Of a DNA stretch of 37,821 nucleotides, positions 15,657-24,299 are shown one piece after another. The notes under the pieces were generated by a model that was given only the letters and a program-made list of their open reading frames with translations, was not told the DNA's origin and ran no database searches. The position numbers were made by a program, and so were the translations under genes. Numbering within the stretch: the stretch's first letter is position 1; every line of letters begins with the position of its first letter. Location: assembly GCA_944380675.1 (NCBI GenBank), contig CALWIH010000010.1:1-37821 (forward strand), read 5' to 3'. The stretch comes from an uncultured Clostridia bacterium. Its GTDB lineage: Bacteria > Bacillota > Clostridia > Oscillospirales > Acutalibacteraceae.

Positions 15657-17173
15657 GTTTCCACCCCCGAATCGGGCGTCTTGCGAAGGTGGGTTCCCAG
15701 CGTGAGGAAGAGCTGCGCCGCGAGGTACAGCCCCACGATAAAGCAGAGATACGTCACATTGAAGACGTCGGTAATCCAGCCGAGCGCGTAGTTGCGCGGC
15801 AGATAAACAAGGCTCTTAAAGGCGATGAGGCCAAGCGCGATCGCCGGCCAGGATCGGCTCGCCATCGAGGAGAACCAGCGGAACGCGAGGCCGAGGAACA
15901 GGCTCACGGCGACGACGCCCGCCGTCCCGAACGCGACGTACGCCTCCGCCACATAGGACGTGCCGAAGCCCTCGCCGCGCAGGTACTTTGTCGGGTCGAC
16001 GAGGTATGTCAGCGCGTGGGAATAGCTGTAGGTGTTCTCGGCGAACTCCGCCGTCTGCAGGGAGATGATAGGGTCGGTGTGGAAGACCGTCTGCCCGATG
16101 GAATTGTTCGTCACGAACATCTCAAGCGGGAACAGGAAGTAGCGCCAGGCGTCCTTCGCGCGGAAGAAATCGAGGTTGTCGAAGGTCTTGACGATGACGC
16201 GGAAGCTCGCGCCCTGCGAATCGATGAAGCTGACGATCGTGCTCAAAAAAGAGCTTCCTCCCGCGGACATTCCCGAGCGCAGGTAGGCGACAATTTGGAG
16301 AAGATAGACGCCGCCGAGGCCGAGCAGGCAGACGATCAGGACGACGCGCTTTGTCAGGACGCGCTTCTCCTTCGGCAGGAGATTGTCGCGCAGGACGAGA
16401 TAGAGCGCGAGCATCATCAGGCTTGTGACGATCATATTGCGCCGCCCCGTGAAGACGGAGGCGAGCAGGTACACGCCGTAGACGCACATCGGCAGACGCA
16501 TCTGCTTTGCGGACGGCATCGTCGCGAGGAAAACGGTGAAGGCCGGGGTGAAGAACAGGGCGAAGCGGCTCACGACGGAGGGCACGCCCGCCGTCTCGGT
16601 GAACGAGGTCAGGTAGCCGTTGCGCAGAACGAACAGCGCCGTGTTCGCGAGCGAGAAGAAGGACGCGAGCGAGCTGACGTACAGCACCCAGCGGCTGAGC
16701 TGCCGGATCACGGGAACGGCCGGATTGTCCCGGATCCTTTTCGCGCCCTCGACGGCCACGGAGAGCTCCCGCCTGCGGAAAACGAAGCCGCCCGCGCGAT
16801 AAGCCAGGTAGACGCAGAAGAGCGAAATCGCGAGGATCTGCAGCGACCAGTAGAGCGAGTCAAAGGCGTCCGCCTCAAGCCGGCCGAGCCTGATGTCGTA
16901 ATCCTGCAGCCAGGCGACATACACGCGGCCGAGCAGGAGGAGATTGAAGGACGCCTGAAAGAGCAGAAGCGGGATCCGCCGACGCAGATCGGTCAGCTCA
17001 TAAAAGAGCATCGCGGCGTTGAGCAGGGAAATCCCGGCAAGCGCGGCGTTCGAGGCGGCGGCATACCACTCCCCGCCGAAGAAGGCGAGAAACGCCGCGG
17101 CGATCAGCGCCGCGAGAGAGCTTCCCGTCAGAAGCGCATCCCACAGAAGATGTTTTCTTTGGAACTGCATCAT
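15653..17173 (-). CDS. Wzy-type O-antigen/polysaccharide polymerase
   Basis: 506 residues with many membrane helices and a long loop around residues 325-415, rich in N, Y and S (TNNSIGQTVFHTDP, AENTYSYSHALTY). That pattern, with VFTGRRNMIVTSLMMLALY in the middle, fits the Wzy polymerase family. It would join flipped repeat units outside the membrane. I chose the first of two adjacent ATGs (17173) because AGGA lies ten bases upstream. First gene of the polysaccharide operon, directly downstream of a strong promoter. Confidence 0.8.
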   Translation of the reverse strand: MMQFQRKHLLWDALLTGSSLAALIAAAFLAFFGGEWYAAASNAALAGISLLNAAMLFYELTDLRRRIPLLLFQASFNLLLLGRVYVAWLQDYDIRLGRLEADAFDSLYWSLQILAISLFCVYLAYRAGGFVFRRRELSVAVEGAKRIRDNPAVPVIRQLSRWVLYVSSLASFFSLANTALFVLRNGYLTSFTETAGVPSVVSRFALFFTPAFTVFLATMPSAKQMRLPMCVYGVYLLASVFTGRRNMIVTSLMMLALYLVLRDNLLPKEKRVLTKRVVLIVCLLGLGGVYLLQIVAYLRSGMSAGGSSFLSTIVSFIDSQGASFRVIVKTFDNLDFFRAKDAWRYFLFPLEMFVTNNSIGQTVFHTDPIISLQTAEFAENTYSYSHALTYLVDPTKYLRGEGFGTSYVAEAYVAFGTAGVVAVSLFLGLAFRWFSSMASRSWPAIALGLIAFKSLVYLPRNYALGWITDVFNVTYLCFIVGLYLAAQLFLTLGTHLRKTPDSGVET

Positions 17174-17253
17174 GCCTTTTGAGTCCTTTCCGCCGCCGCG
17201 TACCGTGGAAAGCGGCAAACCGGGACGGCGATAATTTCATCATAATTGGTTAG

Positions 17254-17282
17254 ATTATATCATTATTCCCCCTCCTTATCAA
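17254..17282 (-). promoter_or_regulatory. Promoter of the polysaccharide operon
   Basis: On the minus strand TTGATA (17282-17277) and TATAAT (17259-17254) are 17 bases apart, about 80 bases before the polymerase start. No operator is obvious. Confidence 0.75.
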
Positions 17283-17360
17283 TCATTATTTGCCCGCGCA
17301 TGGCCGAAAATGCAGGTTTCATGCGGCCTGCGGGAATTGTAAACCTTTTATGACGTCGGA

Positions 17361-17399
17361 AAAATACAAAAGGGATCGCCGCGCTTCGGCGGCGATCCC
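17361..17399 (-). terminator. Terminator after the ECF transporter gene
   Basis: Perfect 11-bp stem GGGATCGCCGC / GCGGCGATCCC with loop GCTTCG, followed on the minus strand by CTTTTGTATTTTT. It lies about 40 bases beyond the stop of the ECF gene. Confidence 0.75.
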
Positions 17400-17440
17400 C
17401 AAAATGAGACGATGCAGTATTTTCCTGTCCGCGGCGCGGC

Positions 17441-18427
17441 TTACGCCTTTTTGTGACAATGCACGGCGGGCAGCAGCGCGAGGAATGACGCGGCCAGAAC
17501 GGCGAGGAAGACGACGCCGATCGGCAGGTACTTCGACAGAACCGGCTGCAGCGCGGCCGCAGCGACAAACCAGACGGAGAACGCGGCGGACAGCGCCCCG
17601 AAGAGCAGAGCGGCCGGAAGCGCGTGACGCGCTCCGCGCAGCAGCAGCACGGCGGCGACGGCCTGCGCGGCGGAGACGGCGGCGGCTATCCAGAACGGCC
17701 ACGCGGCGAGCGAGGCTCCCGCCTCCCCGGCGGACGAGAGCACGCCCGGCAGGAGCGCCGCGACGCAGACGATCTGCAGCACGGCCTGCACAATCAGGAG
17801 CACCGATGAAACGCCGCGCCGCAGGTCATGGCCGGCAAGCTGCGCCGCCGAGGACTGCACGACGCCAAGGTACATCCGGTTCGACTCGAGCGAACGGCGG
17901 ATGGCCAGCGCGAGCGGAACCGCCACAACGTCCGCGATGACGGCGTTGACGATGGTGGCGACGGCCTTCGTGCCGAGCAGGATGGCGACGGCCTCGTCGG
18001 CGCTGCCCTCGAGCTTCGCCTCAATCAGAGACTTGAGCAGATAGAGGACGCAGTACGTCAGCGAGCCGCTGACGGCGCCCGCAATCACACGGGAGAGCTT
18101 CTTCCCCTCCGAGCGGCCCGACCAGGCGATGAGGCCGCAGACAAAGGCCATCATAAATTTATTGATCAGCGTCGTCGGCGCGCTGGCCGCCCAGCCTCCG
18201 ATGAGGTCGAACACGCCCGAGCCGACGCCGGCCGCGAGGCCGCCGTACATGGGGCCGAGCAGAAGGCCGGAGAGGATGCAGAAGACGTTGCCGAGGCCGA
18301 TCATCGTCCTGTCCCCGAGGACGGGAATCGGGATGCTGATGAAGGTGCCGACGATCACGAGCGCGCCCATCAGGCCGGTCAGGGCAAGATTGACGGCTCC
18401 GCTTTTTTGCGAGGAATTGATTCTCAT
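17441..18427 (-). CDS. ECF transporter S component with extra C-terminal membrane domain (putative vitamin B6 uptake)
   Basis: 328 residues. The first ~190 match an ECF substrate-binding S component: LTGLMGALVIVGTFISIPIP, the GLGNVFCILSGLLLGPMYGGLAAGVGSGVFDL region, and INKFMMAFVCGLIAW. S components are usually 170-220 residues. Here about 130 more follow with four predicted helices (about 207-228, 240-262, 266-286, 298-322), which I do not recognise. It would work with a shared EcfT/EcfA module encoded elsewhere. Divergent placement next to a MocR/PdxR-type regulator suggests a vitamin B6 compound as substrate; this is inference. Start ATG 18427 has AAAGGCAG upstream. Confidence 0.75.
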   Translation of the reverse strand: MRINSSQKSGAVNLALTGLMGALVIVGTFISIPIPVLGDRTMIGLGNVFCILSGLLLGPMYGGLAAGVGSGVFDLIGGWAASAPTTLINKFMMAFVCGLIAWSGRSEGKKLSRVIAGAVSGSLTYCVLYLLKSLIEAKLEGSADEAVAILLGTKAVATIVNAVIADVVAVPLALAIRRSLESNRMYLGVVQSSAAQLAGHDLRRGVSSVLLIVQAVLQIVCVAALLPGVLSSAGEAGASLAAWPFWIAAAVSAAQAVAAVLLLRGARHALPAALLFGALSAAFSVWFVAAAALQPVLSKYLPIGVVFLAVLAASFLALLPAVHCHKKA

Positions 18428-18449
18428 GGTGGTTCACTGCCTTTCGGAC

Positions 18450-18506
18450 GCGGGCCCGGGCCCGCTGAAAAAATCCTCCGGGAGGCGATTGCGTTTTCCC
18501 TCCCGG
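18450..18506 (-). promoter_or_regulatory. Leader hairpins before the ECF gene, one terminator-like
   Basis: On the minus strand a stem CCGGGAGG / CCTCCCGG (18506-18478, 13-base loop) is followed four bases later by six T (18473-18468). A palindrome GCGGGCCCGGGCCCGC (18465-18450) comes next. A possible -10 TATGAT at 18521-18516 with a poor -35 would start the RNA just before the first stem. This could be an attenuator or a 5' stabilising stem; I cannot decide from sequence. Confidence 0.4.
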
Positions 18507-18576
18507 TGTGATACCATCATAGAAGAAATCTGTCCATAATAAAATACACAGTTTGTAAAAAAATGAGGTGTACAGA

Positions 18577-19941
18577 TTGGCGTACGAATACATTGAGCTT
18601 CACCCGGACGGCCCGCCGCTGTACCGGCAGCTGACCGATTCGCTCAAGACGGCGATGGAGACGGGGCGGCTGCGCCGCGGCGAGCGGATGCCGTCGATCC
18701 GGAAATTCTCCGAGGATCTCGGCGTGAGCCGCACGACGGTCGAAGCGGCGTACCAGCAGCTGTGCGTGGAGGGCTATCTCAAAAGCGAGCCGAAGCGCGG
18801 GTACTTCGTCCTCTCCGGGGAGCAGCCGGGAAACGCCGCGCCGCGCCGCGCACCCGCCGTCTCAGCGCCGCTCGCGGGGCGCTTCCGCTACAACCTCGGC
18901 ACCGACTGCGCCGACGCGGAGAACGACGACCTGCGCATCTGGCGGCGTCATGTGCGCGACGTCCTCAACCGGCGCGAGATCATCGTCTCCTACGGCGACC
19001 ATCAGGGCGAGCCGGCGCTGCGCGAGGCGCTCGCGGCCTACGCGGGGCGGGCGCGCGGCATCGCGGCGGGGGCGGAGGAGATCGTCGTCGGAGCCGGCAG
19101 CCAGCCGCTCCTCTATCTGCTCTGCGGGCTTGCGGGGCGGCGGCGCGCGGCGATCGGCGAGCACGGCTTCGCGCAGGCGGAGCAGGTGTTCCGCGACTGC
19201 GGAATCGAGGTCGTCCCCCTGCCGTACGACGAGAACGGGATCGACCCCGAAGCGCTGCGGCGCAGCGGAGCGGATCTCGCCTACGTCAGCCCCTCCGCCT
19301 CGGTGGAGGGCGGCAGCGCAATGCCGACCAGCCGCCGCTTCGAGCTGCTCCGCTGGGCGCAGGAAACGGGCGGCATCCTCATCGAGGACGACTACAACGG
19401 CGAGCTGCGCTACCGCGCGCATCCCATCCCGGCCATGCAGGGGATGGCGGGCGGCGACCGCGTCGCGTATCTCGGCTCGTTTTCCAAGCTCCTGCTGCCC
19501 TCGGTGCGCATCGGCTACATGGTGCCTCCCCCCTCCCTGCTCCCGCTCTACCGCGAGCGGGCGCGCAACTACAACCAGACGGCGTCGAAGATCGAGCAGC
19601 TCGCCCTCGCGGCGTACATCTCGAGCGGGCAGATGGAGCGCCGCCTGCGCCGCCTGCGCAAGCTGTACGCGGCGAAAAGCCAGCTGATGAAAAAAAGCCT
19701 CGCGTCCGTCTTTCCGGGCAGGCGCTTCACGCTCGAGGAAACGGCGCTGTACTTTCGCACGCGCGTCGCGCCGGAGGAGGCCGAAGCGCTCTGCCGCCGG
19801 GCGGCGGACGAGGGGGTGCGCGTGCGCACGCGGGAGAGCCGCGACGGCGTCTTCGCGGCGCTGAGCTTTTCCGGCATCCCGGCGGAGGACATCCCGGGCG
19901 CTATCGAGGCGCTCGGCCGCGCGTGGAACGAAAAGGGATGA
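18577..19941 (+). CDS. MocR/PdxR-type GntR regulator with aminotransferase-like domain
   Basis: 454 residues. An N-terminal GntR winged helix (about 1-75; GERMPSIRKFSEDLGVSRTTVEAAYQ, then GYLKSEPKRGYFV) is joined to a fold-type I aminotransferase-like domain. That domain has the PLP aspartate region IEDDYNGELRY and the lysine motif LGSFSKLLLPSVRIGYM. In known PdxR proteins PLP binding controls B6 synthesis or uptake genes. I chose TTG 18577, which has GAGG eight bases upstream; the GTG at 18568 overlaps that site. It is divergent from the ECF gene, its likely target. Confidence 0.85.
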   Translation: MAYEYIELHPDGPPLYRQLTDSLKTAMETGRLRRGERMPSIRKFSEDLGVSRTTVEAAYQQLCVEGYLKSEPKRGYFVLSGEQPGNAAPRRAPAVSAPLAGRFRYNLGTDCADAENDDLRIWRRHVRDVLNRREIIVSYGDHQGEPALREALAAYAGRARGIAAGAEEIVVGAGSQPLLYLLCGLAGRRRAAIGEHGFAQAEQVFRDCGIEVVPLPYDENGIDPEALRRSGADLAYVSPSASVEGGSAMPTSRRFELLRWAQETGGILIEDDYNGELRYRAHPIPAMQGMAGGDRVAYLGSFSKLLLPSVRIGYMVPPPSLLPLYRERARNYNQTASKIEQLALAAYISSGQMERRLRRLRKLYAAKSQLMKKSLASVFPGRRFTLEETALYFRTRVAPEEAEALCRRAADEGVRVRTRESRDGVFAALSFSGIPAEDIPGAIEALGRAWNEKG

Positions 19942-19966
19942 CAGGAGCGGCGCGTCCGTGTATAAT
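19938..19966 (+). promoter_or_regulatory. pepT promoter
   Basis: ATGACA (19938-19943), overlapping the stop codon of the regulator gene, then 17 bases and TATAAT (19961-19966). The leader is about 90 bases. Confidence 0.65.
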
Positions 19967-20064
19967 AGCAGAAGAAGGAAGGCTGTCCGCGCTTCCGGCC
20001 CCGTCCGCGAAAAGGGCGGGCAGGCCGCCGAATCAGCGCGGCGGAGAGGAAGGAGTTACAAAGT

Positions 20065-21291
20065 ATGAGAGCATATGAACGTTTTCTGCGCTACGTCACC
20101 ACAGACACGACCTCCGACGAGAGCAATCCCGCCTGCCCGAGCACGCCGGGACAGCTCGCGTTCGCGAACGGGCTCGCCGGGGAGCTGAAGGGCCTCGGGC
20201 TGGCGGACGCGCGCGTCGACGAGCACGGCTACGTCTACGCATCGCTTCCGGCGAACTGTGCAGCCGACGCCCCCGCGCTCGGCCTGATCGCGCACATGGA
20301 TACCTCGCCCGACGCCTGCGGCTTCTCCGTGAAGCCGCGCATTGTGGAGCGGTACGACGGCGGGGACATCCTTCTCGACGAGGACAGGGGGACGGTGCTG
20401 AGCCCGTCGAAATATCCCCACCTGCGCGACTACACCGGCCAGGATCTCATCGTGACGGACGGCACGACGCTGCTCGGCGCGGATGACAAGGCCGGCGTCG
20501 CCGAGATTGTGACGCTCATCGAGGAGCTGGTGACGGAGAATCCGCCGCACGGGAAGCTGTGCTTCGCCTTCACGCCGGACGAGGAGATCGGGCGCGGCGC
20601 GGATTTGTTCGACGTTCCCGGCTTCGGGGCGCAGTTCGCGTACACCGTCGACGGCGGAAAGCTCGGCGAGCTCGAGTTTGAGAACTTCAACGCCGCCTCC
20701 GCGATCGTGACGGTACGCGGGCTGAACATCCACCCCGGCGACGCGAAGAACAAGATGAAAAACGCGCTGCTCCTCGGCATCGAGTTCCAGAATATGCTCC
20801 CGCCGTGGGAGACGCCGGCGTGCACGGAGGGGTACGAGGGCTTCCAGCACCTTAACCGCATGAGCGGCGACGAGGAAAAGGCCGTGCTCCACTATATCAT
20901 CCGCGACCACGACCGCGCGAAATTCGAGGCGAAGAAGGAGCGCTTCGTCAAAATCGCCGCCTACCTCAACGAAAAATACGGCGAGGGAACGATCGATCTC
21001 GACATGGAGGACAGCTACTACAATATGCGCGAGAAGATTGAGCCGTACCTCTTCCTCGTGGAGAACGCGAAGAAGGCCATGCTCGACGCGGGCGTCACGC
21101 CTCTCGTGCAGCCGATCCGCGGCGGCACTGACGGGGCGCGGCTCTCCTATATGGGCCTGCCCTGCCCGAACCTGAGCACGGGCGGCCACAACGCCCACGG
21201 GCGGTTCGAGTATATTCCCGTGCAGAGCATGGACGCGATGGTCCGCGTGCTGCGGAACCTGACCTGCCTCCCGGACGGGAAGGCGGACTGA
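20065..21291 (+). CDS. pepT: Peptidase T (tripeptide aminopeptidase)
   Basis: 408 residues, full length for PepT, an M20B zinc peptidase that removes the N-terminal residue of tripeptides in the cytoplasm. Visible: RYVTTDTTSDE at the start, AHMDTSPD (metal histidine and aspartate), LLGADDKAGVAEI (bridging aspartate), FTPDEEIGRGAD (general-base and ligand glutamates), and the C-terminal GGTDGARLS and STGGHNAHGRFE (last histidine). The start ATG 20065 has GGAAGGAG ten bases upstream. Probably co-transcribed with the following membrane-protein gene, 12 bases away. Confidence 0.95.
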   Translation: MRAYERFLRYVTTDTTSDESNPACPSTPGQLAFANGLAGELKGLGLADARVDEHGYVYASLPANCAADAPALGLIAHMDTSPDACGFSVKPRIVERYDGGDILLDEDRGTVLSPSKYPHLRDYTGQDLIVTDGTTLLGADDKAGVAEIVTLIEELVTENPPHGKLCFAFTPDEEIGRGADLFDVPGFGAQFAYTVDGGKLGELEFENFNAASAIVTVRGLNIHPGDAKNKMKNALLLGIEFQNMLPPWETPACTEGYEGFQHLNRMSGDEEKAVLHYIIRDHDRAKFEAKKERFVKIAAYLNEKYGEGTIDLDMEDSYYNMREKIEPYLFLVENAKKAMLDAGVTPLVQPIRGGTDGARLSYMGLPCPNLSTGGHNAHGRFEYIPVQSMDAMVRVLRNLTCLPDGKAD

Positions 21292-21303
21292 GGAGGAAGC
21301 CGC

Positions 21304-21954
21304 ATGGAAGCGCGGGAGGAAGCCTTTCGCCGGGCCAGCCGCTTTGCCGTCCCGGCCTATTTCGCCGTCAACCTCGTGATCGCCGCCGCGAACGCGCTGC
21401 AGTCGCAGTGGTATTACGCCGTCCTCGCCGTCTGCGCGCTGGTGCTGACGCCGGTGCTCTCGCTGTTTTACCGCATCATCCGCCGCCGGCGCTCCTATCA
21501 GCTCGACCTGCTCGTCTATCTCTATGTCTTCCTGCTCTACACGCTCGGGATCGTGCTGCGGCTGTACACCATCACCCGCTGGTACGACAAATTTGCCCAC
21601 ACGCTCTCGGGAGTCGTGATCGCGCTGTTCGCGATTCTGCTGTTCCAGCTGATCTCGCCCGAGAAGGACATGGGGCGCGCCCGGTTCCCGCTGGCCGCGT
21701 GCTTCGTGTTCTTCACCGTGGCGGGCGTCGCGGGCATCTGGGAGATCTGGGAGTTTCTCGTCAGCCTCGTGTTCGGCACCGACCCGCAGCGCGTGGCCTC
21801 GACGGGCGTCACCGACTCGATGGTCGACATGATCGTCTGTGTGCTCGGCGGCCTCCTCTTTCTCCCCTCGCTCTGGGCGTATATGAACCGGAAGAAAACC
21901 TCGTTCCTGCTCGGCGTGTTTGAATCGGTCTGCCGCAGCGCGGACGACGCATAG
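21304..21954 (+). CDS. YjdF/DUF2238-type membrane protein
   Basis: 216 residues with about six membrane helices. RWYDKFAHTLSGVVIAL, GIWEIWEFL and GVTDSMVDMIVCVLGG give the D/H...E..E...D..D pattern of conserved charged residues in the DUF2238/YjdF membrane family. Function unknown; the buried acidic and histidine residues could bind a metal or form an intramembrane active site. A ribosome site AGGAGG lies eight bases upstream of the start. Second gene of the pepT unit. Confidence 0.7.
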   Translation: MEAREEAFRRASRFAVPAYFAVNLVIAAANALQSQWYYAVLAVCALVLTPVLSLFYRIIRRRRSYQLDLLVYLYVFLLYTLGIVLRLYTITRWYDKFAHTLSGVVIALFAILLFQLISPEKDMGRARFPLAACFVFFTVAGVAGIWEIWEFLVSLVFGTDPQRVASTGVTDSMVDMIVCVLGGLLFLPSLWAYMNRKKTSFLLGVFESVCRSADDA

Positions 21955-21966
21955 CGCAGTGATGCA

Positions 21967-22002
21967 AAGGGAGCCCCGAAGCGAATGCTTCGGGGCTCCC
22001 TT
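21967..22002. terminator. Bidirectional terminator between pepT unit and glycosidase operon
   Basis: Perfect 16-bp stem AAGGGAGCCCCGAAGC / GCTTCGGGGCTCCCTT with loop GAAT, placed between two convergent genes. Each side has a short T-rich tail. Confidence 0.75.
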
Positions 22003-22019
22003 GTTCTTGTATGCGGCTG

Positions 22020-24281
22020 TTACGACTGCGCCGCCTGCTGCAGCTTTTCGAGCAGCGCGTCCGCCTCGGCGCGGCTCATGCCGAGGAAGGACTGCGCCGA
22101 GCGCAGCGGGGAATTGATCAGCATCTGCTCAACCATCTCCGCGGTGATGGCCTCCGCGGCGGCCTCGCCGGGCTTCTCCTCGTTCGCCCTCGCGGCCTCG
22201 AGACGGCGGATCGCCTCGCGCACGATCGGAGCGGTGCGATCGTCGGCGAGCAGCGCGCCGACCGTCGTGTTGCTGTGGACGCGAAGCGGCAGGCGCTTTT
22301 TCGCCGTAAGGGTGTAGTCGAGCTGTGCGCGGACGTCGCGGCTCGAGTGGGCGAGCAGAATCCGGTACGGGCCGGACGCGGCATACCAGTCTCCGAGCGA
22401 TTCGCTGTACCAGGAGAAGCTGCGCTCGTCGAGCGTGAACTGCGCCGTCTTCGTCTCGCCGGGGGCGAGGGTAAGCTTCTCATAGCCCTTGAGCTCCTGC
22501 GGCGGGCGGTTGGCCGCGCCGGTATCGTCGGCGACGTAGAGCTGCACAGCCTCCTTGCCGGCGCGGGAGCCGGTGTTCGTCACGTCGACCGAGACGCGGA
22601 CGACGCCGTCCGCCTCCTCGAGGCGGGCGTTGGAGTAGGCGAAGGACGTGTAGCTCTCGCCGTGGCCGAACGGCCAGCGGACGTCCATCCGCTTCTTGTC
22701 GTAGTAGCGGTAGCCGACGAAGACGCCCTCCGCGTAGGTGACGCCCTCCTCGTCTCCCGGGAAATTGAGGAAGCTCGGATTGTCCTCGAGCTTGCGCGGC
22801 CACGTCTCCGCGAGGCGGCCGCTGGGGTTCGCATCGCCGTAGAGCAGCGCGTCCGCCGCCTCGCCGACGCCCTCGCCGCCGAGGTAGAGGCACAGCACGG
22901 CGGGCACGTCGTCCGCCCACGGCGTCTCGACGGGGCTGCCGCAGTGCAGCACGACGACGACGCGCTTCTGCACCGCGAGCACGCGGCGGATCAGCTCGTT
23001 CTGGCACGCCGGGAGGCGCATATGGCTGCGGTCGTATCCCTCGGACTCGAAGGAATCCGGCAGTCCGGCGAAGATGACGGCGGTCTCGGCTTCCGCGGCG
23101 GCGCGGACGGCGCGGTCAAACGCGGCCTCGTCGATCTCGTCGCGATCGGCGGGGAACGCCTCCTCGTAGACGACGCCCTCGGGCGCGCACTCGAGCGCAC
23201 TGCTCACGCGGGAGGAATGGATGTGCGACGAGCCGCCGCCCTGATAGCGCGGCTTCGCGGCAAAGCCGCCGAGATACGCGAGCTTCGCGCCGCGGGAGAG
23301 CGGAAGCAGGCCGTCGTTTTTGAGGAGGACGGCGCACTCCTGCTCCGTGAGAACCGCCTTCCGATGGTCTGCCTCGCGGTCGAAGACGGCGCGCGGCGGC
23401 CTGGCCTCGCTGTACCGGAAGACGATGGAGAGGATGCGGGCAACCGCCTCGTCGAGGACGGCCTCGTCGAGCGCGCCGGAGCGCACGGCCTCCGCGATGG
23501 AGGCGTCGTCGTCCGGGCAGGGACCGGGCATCTGCAGCTCAAGGCCGGCGGCGAGGCCGTCGGTGCGGACGTTGACGGCTCCCCAGTCGCTCATCACGAA
23601 GCCGTCGAAGCCCCACTCGTCCCGCAGAATGCCGGTGAGAAGCTTCCTGTTCTCGCTTGCGAAGACGCCGTTGAGGCGGTTGTACGAGCACATGATCGTC
23701 CAGGGCTTTGCCTCCCTGACCGCCGTCTCGAACGCGGCGAGGTAGATCTCGCGCAGCGTCCGCTCGTCCATGTTCGACGAGCCCGTCATCCGGCGGAACT
23801 CCTGGTTGTTCGCGGCGAAATGCTTGACGGAAACGCCGACGTCCCAGCTCTGGACGCCGCGGATGAAGGCCGCCGCCGTCTTGCCGGCGAGGTACGGATC
23901 CTCGGAATAGTACTCGAAGTTGCGGCCGCACAGCGGGCTGCGCTTCATGTTGATCGCGGGCCCGAGCAGGACGGCGACGTTCTCGGCGCGGCACTCCTCT
24001 CCGAGGCAGACTCCCACGCTTTCGGCGAGCGCCTTGTCGAAGCTGCACGCGAGGGCGCTGCCCGTCGGGAAGCAGACGGCCTCAATCGAGTCGTTGACGC
24101 CGAGGTTGTCGGCCTTGTCGTCCTGCTTGCGCAGGCCGTGGGGGCCGTCCGACACCATGATGGACGGGATCCCGAGGCGCTCCACGCTCTCCGTGTGCCA
24201 GAAATCCTTTCCGGAGCAGAGCGCGGCCTTTTCCTCGAGCGTCATTTGGCTCACAAGCTTGCGGATTTCCTCCTGGGTCAT
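22020..24281 (-). CDS. Glycoside hydrolase family 3 beta-glucosidase
   Basis: 753 residues with the three-part GH3 layout. The TIM barrel has KHFAANNQE and the nucleophile in GFVMSDWGA (D232). The alpha/beta sandwich has LLKNDGLLPL, SFESEGYDRSHMRLP (likely acid/base region) and the CLYLGGEGVGEAADALLYGDANPSGRLAETWP signature. A C-terminal fibronectin-III-like domain contains WPFGHGESYTSF and the LKGYEKLTLAPGE strand. About 80 further residues form a helical tail (ITAEMVEQMLINSPLRS). No signal peptide, so it should hydrolyse imported beta-glucosides in the cytoplasm. It begins 18 bases after the GH30 gene and ends before a strong terminator. Confidence 0.9.
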   Translation of the reverse strand: MTQEEIRKLVSQMTLEEKAALCSGKDFWHTESVERLGIPSIMVSDGPHGLRKQDDKADNLGVNDSIEAVCFPTGSALACSFDKALAESVGVCLGEECRAENVAVLLGPAINMKRSPLCGRNFEYYSEDPYLAGKTAAAFIRGVQSWDVGVSVKHFAANNQEFRRMTGSSNMDERTLREIYLAAFETAVREAKPWTIMCSYNRLNGVFASENRKLLTGILRDEWGFDGFVMSDWGAVNVRTDGLAAGLELQMPGPCPDDDASIAEAVRSGALDEAVLDEAVARILSIVFRYSEARPPRAVFDREADHRKAVLTEQECAVLLKNDGLLPLSRGAKLAYLGGFAAKPRYQGGGSSHIHSSRVSSALECAPEGVVYEEAFPADRDEIDEAAFDRAVRAAAEAETAVIFAGLPDSFESEGYDRSHMRLPACQNELIRRVLAVQKRVVVVLHCGSPVETPWADDVPAVLCLYLGGEGVGEAADALLYGDANPSGRLAETWPRKLEDNPSFLNFPGDEEGVTYAEGVFVGYRYYDKKRMDVRWPFGHGESYTSFAYSNARLEEADGVVRVSVDVTNTGSRAGKEAVQLYVADDTGAANRPPQELKGYEKLTLAPGETKTAQFTLDERSFSWYSESLGDWYAASGPYRILLAHSSRDVRAQLDYTLTAKKRLPLRVHSNTTVGALLADDRTAPIVREAIRRLEAARANEEKPGEAAAEAITAEMVEQMLINSPLRSAQSFLGMSRAEADALLEKLQQAAQS

Positions 24282-24299
24282 GGGTACATCCTCCTTACG

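Noticed and set aside
18428-18576. Known riboswitch (TPP, FMN, preQ1) before the ECF gene
   Set aside because: None of the conserved core sequences of these classes is present; only simple stems are seen.
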